From assembly GCA_946803715.1 (NCBI GenBank), contig CAMPET010000159.1, positions 1 through 23,779 on the forward strand: a DNA stretch of 23,779 bases. The letters are read 5' to 3'. Each line of letters opens with the position of its first letter. Position 1 is the stretch's first letter. This document shows positions 12,101 to 21,600 of the stretch, one piece after another. Source of the DNA: Beroe ovata (lineage: Eukaryota; Ctenophora; Nuda; Beroida; Beroidae). The notes beneath the pieces are model-generated. The model did no database searches. It was not told where the DNA came from and saw nothing but the letters and a program-made list of their open reading frames with translations. The translations under genes and the position numbers were made by a program.

Positions 12101-12301
12101 ATAGTGGAAGAGACGATCTGAACTGATTCAAAATTGAAAAAGGGACTAAACATGAACTATAACAACCCCAAACCCCAAAAACTCTCTCTTAGGTACGTTC
12201 TAAGAACCACAACCACCAAGAAAGACACAAGCAAAGATTCAGGCCTGAAATCAACGCCTATGGATACAAGAAAATTCTTAGATGGTCTAAAAGATGAATA
12301 G
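6183..12301 (+). CDS. UDP-glycosyltransferase family protein, probable divergent or inactive enzyme
   Basis: Thirteen exons: 6183-6287, 6768-6891, 7166-7260, 7518-7720, 7876-7971, 8180-8334, 8429-8592, 10351-10461, 10754-10852, 11204-11299, 11415-11582, 11794-11885 and 12193-12301. All phases agree, giving 538 codons plus TAG, the usual UGT length. The N-terminus is signal-like. Family landmarks are ARGLLENGDNVTVMAP (41-56), YDMVII (126-131), VIYVSFGT in exon 7, QQDVLAHPN (343-351), ITHAG...S..E (356-366), and a C-terminal membrane helix (about 480-499) with a short cytosolic tail. UGTs move sugar from UDP-sugar to lipophilic acceptors in the ER lumen. Here the SHW catalytic position reads SDT (D33), the dyad Asp reads S132, the signature Trp reads H340, and the DQ pair reads LQ. 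Exon 4's acceptor has weaker alternatives. The gene is structurally intact, so a pseudoenzyme or altered chemistry is likelier than decay. Confidence 0.9.
6892..6965 (+). repeat. Repeated donor-like strings at the start of UGT intron 2
   Basis: The used donor gtcagt at 6892 is followed by gtaagt at 6911 and 6942, each preceded by gggatac(t/a)ag, a partial duplication of about 31 bases. The phase of exon 3 requires the weaker gtcagt site; use of 6911 leads to a stop in exon 3. Confidence 0.65.
8335..8428 (+). repeat. UGT intron 6, made mostly of TGACACCACTTT-type units
   Basis: This 94-base intron contains four degenerate copies of (ct)gacaccact(tt), and the last copy (cgacaccactcag) itself forms the 3' splice site. 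Confidence 0.7.
8612..10265. repeat. 545-bp tandem repeat array in UGT intron 7
   Basis: The landmark acgtagaatc occurs at 8617, 8994, 9540 and 10085, giving spacings of 377, 546 and 545 bases. The first unit lacks about 170 bases; the third and fourth differ at few positions over long stretches. Open frames of 76 and 73 residues at 9398 and 9943 are the same repeat read twice and have no domain I know. The array fills nearly the whole 1.76-kb intron (8593-10350). Confidence 0.9.
10478..10636 (+). repeat. G-rich GGTGAG array in UGT intron 8, quadruplex-capable
   Basis: The intron begins with the true donor gtgagt at 10462 and then repeats (g)ggtgag many times, including exact gtgagt at 10478 and 10492. 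From 10593 to 10631 there are five G runs of four to six separated by three or four bases, which fits the G-quadruplex pattern on the transcribed RNA strand. Confidence 0.75.
10866..11203 (+). repeat. 33-bp minisatellite filling UGT intron 9
   Basis: Units combine cccttgacaccactt with a half reading gttctaa(c/g)accgctcct. About nine copies run to the 3' splice site, and the last copy (cttgacaccactttactctcag) supplies the acceptor of exon 10. The period is a multiple of three, so spurious open frames appear on both strands. Confidence 0.88.
11898..12032 (+). repeat. 24-bp minisatellite in UGT intron 12
   Basis: About five and a half copies of a 24-base unit built around gacct(t/c)gaaattgagagat start 12 bases after the donor at 11886. 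Later copies drift to gggagggatgga. Confidence 0.88.
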
Positions 12302-13015
12302 TTTCCATGGTTCAAGAATTTGATTTAGAGAGGTCCAGCGTCTGTGAAAAAGACTGAGCCTTCAGTTTTGTTTCCCGAAGATTTGAGATGTGAAATGTTT
12401 CAACTACAAATTGTCATTTGATTGTGAAGCACCAATTTTCCTAGAAAGAGTTTCTACTTTCTTGAGTTCATTTTATGAAAAGTGGTTTTATCGACTAAAT
12501 ACATAACCCAACTCAAGTTAAATTGAGAATTATGAAAATCAAAAACTGAGTCTGACTCACCTTATCGCAATCTTTCAAAGACCGGAAACGCACAATGTAC
12601 AATGTACTCGAATGTACAACAAATCACGAAACAACGTAACGTTCATCCTGTTGTTCATTCTGTACAATATCTGGGTATACATTTCCTGAGCGCGCGTATG
12701 TTACATTGACTTGGCGTCGCGCGCGGAAACACCAATCCAGTGGAAGAGGTATTTACGCGGTAGGTACTGAAATTTGAACACAACTTTTGCATTCCTTGAT
12801 ATTTCGATCATTTTGTCTTCCTCAAAACCTTCACAATCATATCGATTTCTTTCCCAGGAATCTGTCAATCATGCTCTGTCTCGAATCTCGTTGGTTTTAA
12901 GCCAATTTGTATCCACCACTCACCAATGACGTCTCTTCTTAATCTGACGGAAAATTAGAAGCTGAGTTGCCAGAGGAATTGGTGTCAAGCAAGGTGGTGT
13001 CAGTAAGACTAAGAA
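12302..13015. other. UGT downstream region, no gene seen
   Basis: Presumed UGT 3' untranslated sequence followed by spacer. I find no canonical AATAAA close after the stop. A CG-rich inverted pair (gcgcgcg near 12690 and cgcgcgc near 12719) and a repeated acaatgtac near 12593 are the only structures noticed. Confidence 0.5.
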
Positions 13016-13855
13016 GTGGTGTCAGCGACAGAATGGGAAGTGGTGTCAGAGAATAAAGTGGTGTCAGAGAGGAAAGCGGTGTCAGAGTGTAAAGTGGTAT
13101 CAGAGAGGAAAGTGGTGTCAGAGACGAAAGTGGTNGGAAAGTGGTGTCAGAGAGGAAAGCGGTGTCGGAGACGAAAGTGGTGTCAGAGTGGAAAGTGGTG
13201 TCAAGGAAGAAAGTGGAGTCAGAGAGGAAAGCGGTGTCAGGGTGTAAAGTGGTATCAGAGACGAAAGTTGTGTCAGAGACGAAAGTGGGGTCTGAATGGA
13301 AAGTGGTGTCAAGGAAGAAAGTGGTGTTAGAGAGGAAAGTGGTGTCAGAGTGGAAAGTGGCGCCAAGGAAGAAAGTGGTGTCAGAGAGNNNNNNNNNNNN
13401 NNNNNNNNNNNNNNNNNNNNNNNNNNNNNNNNNNNNNNNNNNNNNNNNNNNNNNNNNNNNNNNNNNNNNNNNNNNNNNNNNNNNNNNNNNNNNNNNNNNA
13501 AAGTGGTGTCAGAGAGAAAAGTGGTGTCAGGGAGAAGAGTGGTGACAGACAGGAAAGTGGTGTCAGAGTACAGAGTGTAGTCAGAGAGGAAAGTGGTGTC
13601 AGAGAGGAAAGTGGTGTCGGAGACGAAAGTGGTGTCAGAGTGGAAAGTGGCGCCAAGGAAGAAAGTGGTGTCAGAGAGAAAAGTTGTGTCAGGGAGAAAA
13701 GTGGTGTTAGACAGGAAAGTGGTGTCAGAGAAGAAAGTGGTGTCAGAGAGGGAAGTGGTGTCGGAGTACTGAGTGGAGTCAGAGAGGAAAGTGCTGTCAG
13801 AGAAGAAAGTGGTGTCAGAGTGGAAAGTGGTGTCAGAGTGAAGAACGGTAAGTAG
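13016..13855. repeat. 18-bp minisatellite AAAGTGGTGTCAGAGAGG
   Basis: Some 40 or more copies of an 18-base unit with small variants (gagtgg, gagacg, aaggaag). The core GTGGTGTCA is the reverse complement of the TGACACCAC motif in the UGT and GPCR introns. The period of six codons keeps several frames open on both strands; none is a gene. Confidence 0.93.
13389..13499. other. Assembly gap (111 N)
   Basis: A run of N inside the 18-bp minisatellite; the true array length is unknown. A single N at 13135 lies in the same array. Confidence 0.99.
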
Positions 13856-14036
13856 TGTTGTCAAGAAAAACTCTCATCGTGTTCATGCCCTCTTTTCTTA
13901 TGGCGCCAAGCTATATCTACCATTGTGACAATGGCATTGTCCATAGTCCGTGGACCCTCCTAGTTCCTACATCCACAGCTATTATAACATAACACCATTT
14001 TCATCCAGGTACCTAGACTACTATCCAGATCTTGAT

Positions 14037-14109
14037 CACGTGTCACCACGTGTTCTCCCCAGCTTTTCTCCATGGTAACCACGTGGCGGTTGCTATGTGG
14101 CGTCACGTG
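14037..14109. promoter_or_regulatory. Cluster of four CACGTG E-boxes
   Basis: CACGTG occurs at 14037, 14047, 14080 and 14104, several as TCACGTGT, with X-box half-sites CCATGGTAACC and GGTTGCTATG between them. CACGTG is bound by bHLH-zip factors (Myc/Max, USF, TFE families). It lies 1.5 kb upstream of the GPCR signal exon; a role as enhancer or promoter is inference. Confidence 0.5.
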
Positions 14110-15566
14110 TTCTCTTGCCTCAAAGCACCCTTTCTCTGTGTGAGTGTACCTATAGTCATTATTCTATCTCTCTCTGTGTGTGTGCGTTTAAAGAGCGACG
14201 TGATACTCTACTACGTTCTAAGAACGTCGTTCTTCACCCATTTATTCAGCCCTCTCACGTCCTTTTCCATTCTACTCGGCTCATCTCCATTACAGTGGCC
14301 ATCCCCTCTCCCCCTTCTCCCCCTTCTCCTTTCCCCCTCCCCCTCCCCCTCCTCTCTCGCTGTCTCCCCCTTATCATTACTCCATCCCCCTCGATCCTGT
14401 ATTATGCTAAAATCAGTGCTATATAAATCGGTGCTATTGTTTGCTCAAAATCCTTGCGGAGTAGAACTCAGATCTTTCCCCTATATGTGTGTAATACCGC
14501 TCTGTGATTGGCTACTCAGGATGAGTTGGAGCGATTCTATTGGTTGATCCGTGTGAGAGTATTAGTATTGCATGCGGAGGCGATGGCGCGGTTACCATGG
14601 TTACCATGGTTTATGCATGAATCTCCCCTCCTCTCTGATCCCTGGAGCATATGGTAATTCTCCATTCTCAATTCTCATTGGATGAGACTACTCCGTCATT
14701 GTGATTGGTCGAGGAGAGGAGAGATTCGGCTAATTGTGGGGGGCGATGGACCATAATCTATATGCGGGGCGGAAATGACATTTCGTGATTCCGGCCCGCT
14801 CGATTTCGTTGCTCTATCTCTCGAATGAGGTGACATGAATTCCCCTCCTGCTCAAACATGAGGTGAGATTATAATTCTCCCGCTTAAATATTATTGTGAG
14901 TACTTGAAAATTATGGAATAATGGAATCTCAATCATAAAATGTGGGTCCAAATGCCCAATTTTAAATGACTATTTGAATAACCTGGATCATTTTCAGATA
15001 CGGGAAGATATTAATTGGGGCTAGTTCGTGAGTAACTGTGAATGACAGTGTTTAAAACATATCTCTGCTCACTCTATCAGTAAAAATTTCTGATCCATTT
15101 TCTTCTCTCCTCCCCTTCCTTTCTTTCCATTTTCCTTTCTCATCTCGCATTTTTTCTTTTCTCCTCCTCCTTCCTTTCTCTCCTTCCTTCATTTTTCTCC
15201 TCGTGTTCGCTTATTACCTCTCCTCCTCACCACTCTTCTTCTCTCCATGTCATATCCACGAAAAATGTCATCGAAACCACTTTCCAAGCTTCACCACATG
15301 TTGCTCCTTCATAATATGCTCCCTTATCATAACATCGACTTGACAGACTAACAAGACAGCTCCCCTCGTCTAATTGACAACAGTCTCTCTTTTCTCCACT
15401 TCACATCTTACAGTTACATTTCACTCAAAATAACGGCTATAACATCTGGTCCCCCTCCCTCGCTCTTTCTCTCTTTGTATTTAGCCTTTGTAAGATCGGT
15501 GTTGGGAGTCTATGAGGTTAATAATATAGAATACACGGTCCCAACATTGGATATTGATCTTCTGTG
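14110..15566. other. Non-coding region upstream of the GPCR gene
   Basis: No defensible gene. It contains long pyrimidine tracts (about 14280-14375, strongly C-rich, and about 15085-15240), a tandem gttaccatgg pair at 14591-14610, and a palindrome acgttctaagaacgt at 14210. A hydrophobic 171-residue open frame at 14032-14547 is low-complexity and rejected. Confidence 0.5.
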
Positions 15567-15611
15567 ATGTGTATATTAGCATTGTTGTTGTTGCTTTTTG
15601 TAAAGATCAAG
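15567..15611 (+). CDS. Candidate signal-peptide exon of the adhesion GPCR
   Basis: An ATG followed by 14 codons gives MCILALLLLLFVKIK and then a gtacgt donor, a typical short exon coding a signal peptide. It ends in phase 0. The strongest acceptor for the next exon (16731) needs phase 1, whereas the weaker acceptor at 16715 (ACTAACAG) fits phase 0. Either 16715 is used or a further small exon lies between. Listed separately because the link is not proven. Confidence 0.5.
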
Positions 15612-18600
15612 GTACGTCACACATTTATTCAGAATAACTTTGCTCCTTTCGACTGAACGCCATTCCCCATCTTATTTCAATGATCAAATAACATGTTGAG
15701 AAATATGAGTTTAGAGTCTTGGCAAAGTCCTGGCAAAGATCCTTGAAATTTGATGGTTTGATGCCCCCTTATATTGCTTCACAACCAATTATAATCTTCG
15801 ATACTTCCTTTTTTGAGTAATAGAGAATGTGTCACTATAATGCTGTTTGAAAAACCTCTGCTACTCTGACCCTGAGGTTTCTCAATAAAGGAAGTAGGTT
15901 GTGAAGCAAAGCATGGTGGGTCCGAGTGTTGCTAAGCAACATCACCCGGGGGCGGTAATGTGATGGGTTGTCATAGCAACACCCGCAAACAGGACGCTGT
16001 CACTCTCGCCCTAGGGGTTGCAGTGTTTGGGTGTTCCTGTTGTGACTTCCCATTGCAGCTATACCATGCTTGTTGAACTGTACAAAGCTAGCACGAGACA
16101 ATGATTGTTTTTCACTCCAACCAGATGAATTTGAACCCACTTTTTTCAGGTTTCACGCACTCTATAAACCGGTTGAAGCGGTGAACCGTGAGTTCATTGG
16201 TGAAACTACCTTTCATTGACACCACTTTTCCCTGACTCAACTTATCACTTTTCCTGACAATTTTCTTCCCTGACAGCACTAATATCTTCCTTCGCAGGCG
16301 TTGCCACCAGAGAGAAAAGTCCGCTAAAACAACAAATTTTGCTCCCTTGCTTCACAACCGCACAATTTTATCACTCCAATACTTCCTCACTTCGAAAATA
16401 CAATTCAACATTCAAACTGGAAGATATTCAGCTTAATTCGTAGAGAAAATGTACAAGTTTACCATAAACGAAGTGAGGAAGTAGGTTGTGAAGCAAAGCA
16501 TGGTGGGTCCGAGTGTTGCTAAGCAACATCACCCGGGGGCGGTAATGTGATGGGTTGTCATAGCAACACCCGCAAACAGGACGCTGTAACTCTCGCCCTA
16601 GGGGTTGCAGTGTTTGGGTGTTCCTGTTGTGACTCCCCCATTGCAGCTAAACCATGCTTGAGTACAGTATATTTAGTATAGTCACCCCTTCACACACCAA
16701 CTCCATACTAACAGTCATTTCCCCACTCAGAAGTCGAGGTTGTTGGACTTGTTTTTACGGGATCGATTACAGAGCCCGACAAGATCACATGCAGGCTGTC
16801 GAGCCCTGAGTCGTGGATAGCGGAAGTTGTGACATTGACTTTGGAGGAAAATACGGGTGTGGTTGTATGCACGTGTACAACTGTCGATAAAGTCGTGGAT
16901 GGCATTCGAGAATCGTTCGAGTGTGAAAACCCCGAGATGTGCACGGTGCCCAGTCATGATAAAGTAGAGGTGAAGTATGCTGTGACGGGATCTACCAACC
17001 GAGTATATCGATGTAAAGTGTCAGTTGGAGAAGGTGACGATACAGTCACGGACACAAAACTCGTATACGTCGAGAAAATAGGTGTGTTAAATCATCTCCG
17101 AACTCAGTTGCGTAGCAACCATTCACTCGGGCTGTGGTTGTCATGACAACACGAGCATCATCGTTTTCTATTCAGTTCTCCCCATTCCCCCAGAATTGCA
17201 TCACTGGGATAATGAACTGGACTATGCGAAGCACGGTTTTTACAAGACTGGAAATAAGATTTCAATAATGCTAACCGGTGCCAATGTTTACAAAGCAGTT
17301 GAGGGGAGTTGTGAGATTGCCGGAGAGACTGCTTCTGTTGTTGGGCAAGATGTTGTGGAGGTAAGTTGCTGTTGTCATGGTGTTGTCATGGTGTTGTCGA
17401 GTCATCGTCTCTATTCATCCCCATTTCACACCGTTCATTTTCAGATAACGCTCCTAGAATCAACACTTACTTCCTCGACTTGTGTTAATATCTATTTCGA
17501 CACCGATGGAAGTGATGACAAGTCAGACGATGACATATCTCTGACCTTTGCCCTCTCTGACCTAGATGACAAGGTTGTCGTCGGTAAGTCATCTCCATGA
17601 CGACGCGCACATTTTACACGTGCAGGATATGCGCTGTTGGTAATGCGGAGTGTTTTTCAGGAGAGTGTGGAGCCGGAAACTACTACGACGACAGCGGAGC
17701 TTGTACTGCTTGTTCCGGGGAGAATGAGTATTCCACGGAAGCGCAATTCTCGCGGTGTGATCAGTGCGAGTCTGGCAAAGAGCCGAACGGCGATCGAACG
17801 ACGTGTGTTAGCTGTAATGCGGGGGTTAGTGTGACTTGCATCAGTAACTTACTCCTTTATAAACCACTTCTTGGCATTGGCCGAACTCCTTGATAAATCA
17901 TATCCCTCCCTTCAGTCATACTCGTACGCGTCAAGCGTGTGTGTTGAATGTCCTGCGGGAACGTACCAGGCTGATTCAGATCATGCAAAGTGCGTTATAT
18001 GCTCTGCCGGACAGTATCAGGTACTTACTAACTCATTCATTATGTTTCGTGACACTAGCATGTGTTTTGCACACAAACTGAAGTCGGATTTGGGCCTTAG
18101 CATTATTTCACCTTCGTGAATTATCATCATCTCAGGACTCTGCTGGTCAGCAGTCGTGTGACCCCTGTGAGGAAGGAACTTACGCCCCAAATGGAGGAAT
18201 GTCTGCTTGCCTTCCTTGCATTGGGTAGGTGTTTTCATAGAATAACTCAAATCATTCCTCAAATCCAGACATCTATAAGAGTTTTGTGTCACAGTGTGAC
18301 AGTCACACTTTATATATATACCCAAGTATACACTCTATTCTTCAGAACGGTCACTGATTCCAAAGACACGTGTACACCTTGCACTGGTAACGAATTTTAC
18401 GACGCTGAATCGAATAGTTGTGAGGAGTGCGGTGAGGGTACAATCGCATCCGATGAGCACACAACCTGTCTCACGTGTATACCGGGAACAAAACAAGGTA
18501 GTATACAGGAGGCGTACCGCGAATCTCTTCATCAGTCGTTGATAATATCAACGACACTTTTTGCCTTTTTTCCGGACGCGTGACAATGCGTATCAACGCG

Positions 18601-21600
18601 TGGGTTTCGTAACGCGTTATATCGTAACGCGTGAGTGACCACGGTTCCCCCCCACAGAAGGCACGGAGTGCGTGAGCTGCCCTGCAGGGGAGCACCAGCC
18701 CGATTCGGGACAGACTAGATGTCTGCCGTGCAGCAGTAAGGAAGGTCAATACCAGCCCCTCGCAGGACAGTCCTACTGTCTGTCCGTTGCCCCGGGTTAC
18801 GAGCTCGAAAACGGATCACCTTCCGGTAAGAAGAGACTACAACCACGGTACTCCTTCATAAAACCATCCTGGTCAAATGACAACAAAGAACTGTAGTTGC
18901 CATGTTTTTTTCGTCAAGGTCCGGCGGTTAAGTGCAAGAAACACTTCTACTCGGCTGGAAGTGTAGCTTTGTGCACGCCGTGCGATGCCGAGCTTAGCGA
19001 GTACACGGAGGTGACCGGCTCCACGCATTGCAGCGTCTGCCGGGGCGCTCTCAACTCTGACGGAGATTGCGGAAGTGAGCTCATTATTCCATATATGGTC
19101 ATGTATGATGTCACTGCAACTCATGACTTCAATATTTGGTCACGTTCCCATATATTTGTCCGATCTCCAGTCTCTACTTCTCACAGGTGTGGAATGCGAA
19201 GCTGACACAATCAAATCGGAGGGAGTTGGCGACGGAACATTTGTATTTCCCAAATCCAAGGTTGATTCTCTTGTCACTCTCCCGTGCAAAAAAGATGATC
19301 CAGATAACGGAGAACAAGTTTCCAGGTGAACTTCACCAATATTTATCCGGAAAAAAACATGCACCGTGCATATTATCCAGAATTCTCACTTTCGTATTAT
19401 GATTGTCGGAACTCCATGATATCAATTTCAGATACTGCCGGTTCAACTCCCTTAGCAAGGCGGGGGAATGGTTGGACGCAAACCTCGCTGCCTGCAGCAG
19501 TCCCTACACTGCGGAGGTCAAGAATCTGGAAACACAATTTGAGTCAGTTGATGTCACGGTGAGTTGTTCACTGGGTGTAACCATGGCGAAACAACTCTCA
19601 GTTACTTGGTAACATTGGGATTCGGATAAGGGAAGATTTCACTCTAATCTGCTCAGAATAAAGAAGCCACGAAAGAATCGCTGACCAGTCTCCAAACAAC
19701 TGCGTCTAACGCCGAACAAATGGCGCCGAAAGATCTCTCTTCTATAGCCACGTCTCTCAACTCATTGAGTACAAACCTGAAAGATTCTGATGGCGCTGAA
19801 ATGGACACTGATTCGGTACGTATATTCCGTGGCAATGCTCCTTCCATCCACAGAAATATGCTCCTTCATAAACAACTATAAGAATTCCTCACTCTTATCA
19901 GGCCGTTGCAGTTGCGCAAACTGTCAGCTCCGTCGCCCACGCCGGCACGGAGAAACTAAACTCTGTGCCGGAGGAGGACAAAGCGAACATGATCTCGTGT
20001 GTGGAGACGGTCGCAGACTCACTCCAACCCGGGGAACCGTCCATATCCGAGGACATCGCCATGATCAAACTCTCATCCGTTGATGCTGACGAGGCTGTCA
20101 CCCTTCCCAAATCAACAAAGATGAAATCTTCGCTCAAACTCAAGATGAAGACCGTTCCGACAAAAGACGGAGTTGCGATTGCTCCTTCCGTTGCACTTTT
20201 TGATCAGTCGACGGCATCGGCACTGTTCCCCGCCCCGAAAAAAACACAGGCGATCGAGGCGGAGGAAGAGGACGTGCTCAGTGTGGAGGAGTCGCTCAGT
20301 TCAACCGTCATTTCACTCTCGGTAAATGTGCACACCGCTGTCACCCGTTGCTTCAAACTCGTATCATGATCTGCCGGAAGTAAAGATAACAAATAGAATT
20401 ATTCAAAAAATCAAAACTTTCATAGCTTTGAAAAGGAACTATAATCTCCCTGACCAATGACCTCCCTGCAGTTTGACTCATCCGATGAATCTAATGAGAT
20501 GGATGTTGACATTGACATTCCAGTTGACACATCCGCAGATACCACCAATTATAAAAAGTTAGTACTCGCTCCTTGTTTCTCGATCTGAAATTTCCGTCAG
20601 ATATGGTAAAGCCTGGAAGTTAGTTCGTGCTAAGAAACCATTCACATCTCCGTTGTTGTCTAAGCAACCATGTTATAGCAACTTCATCACTATAGGAACT
20701 ACAAGCTCAGACGCACGTGCAAGTTCTACGATCCTACATCCGGAGACTGGAGTGATGACGGGATAACAACCACTCGAGGGAGCAGTGGGAATGGTGAGGA
20801 AACGTACTCGTGCAACACCAAGCATAACACCAGCTTCGCTATAATTCTGGTGAGAATTTGAATCCGATAACCTCTTCCAATACTTCCAATACTTCCAACC
20901 CTGTGCAAACCTCTAATATCCCCACCCAATTATCTTGTTCTTCCTCAGCCTGCCCCTTACCACCCCCTAACCTCCCCTTATCAACCCCAACTTACCACTC
21001 CTCTTAGAGCGCAGCTGAGATCCAAGACAACTCCCAAAGCACCGCGTCCACCATCCTCAACTCCATCAACATCGTGTTCCTCGGTCTGACCTTCCTCTGC
21101 ATCTTCCCCTTCAAACAATTCCGTGCCCGCCGTCTCATGCAGATCCAGGCACAGCTCTGCATCTCTCTGTTCGTTGCCCACATCACGTTCATCGCGGTGG
21201 GAACTATCAAGAATACTGCGGCTGGGTGTGTCCCCGGTGTCATTATCACCCAGTATCTGTTCCTGGTGGCGATAGCGTGGTCAGTCTGCGCTTCCATCTG
21301 TCTCTACGAGAAGGTAGATCTATAATCTGGGACTATTTGTGTCCCACTATGATATCTCTCCTTGATATGGTCCAAAATCTTCAGGGAATCCTTGCCAAGA
21401 CCACTGTCTCACACAATGTCTCCCTCCATCCTGAACTCACTCAGATCACTCACTCACATCCTCTCCTCTCTCAGATTGTGACAGCACTGAAATCATTCGG
21501 CAAACAGGACAAGTACTACTTCCACAAATGTGTGGCGGGGTGCTACTCCTGTCCACTGTTTGTGGTGATAGCTGTCTACGTCACTGCTACCATGATGAAT

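Noticed and set aside
13118-13864. Long minus-strand open frame (248 residues, SLTPLSSLTP-like) and its plus-strand partners
   Set aside because: They arise from an 18-bp repeat with a period of six codons, open in several frames on both strands, and they run through N.
14032-14547. Hydrophobic 171-residue open frame on the plus strand
   Set aside because: Mostly pyrimidine-tract translation (Ser/Pro/Leu), no domain, and no supporting splice sites.
15907-16072. tRNA-derived SINE (a B-box-like gggtccgag)
   Set aside because: No convincing A box, no A-rich tail and poor B-box match; inverted-repeat structure fits a foldback better.
17628-17660. Alternative acceptor of the first Cys-rich GPCR exon (cacgtgcag)
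   Set aside because: Its phase does not match the phase 1 donor at 17583; the acceptor at 17660 does.
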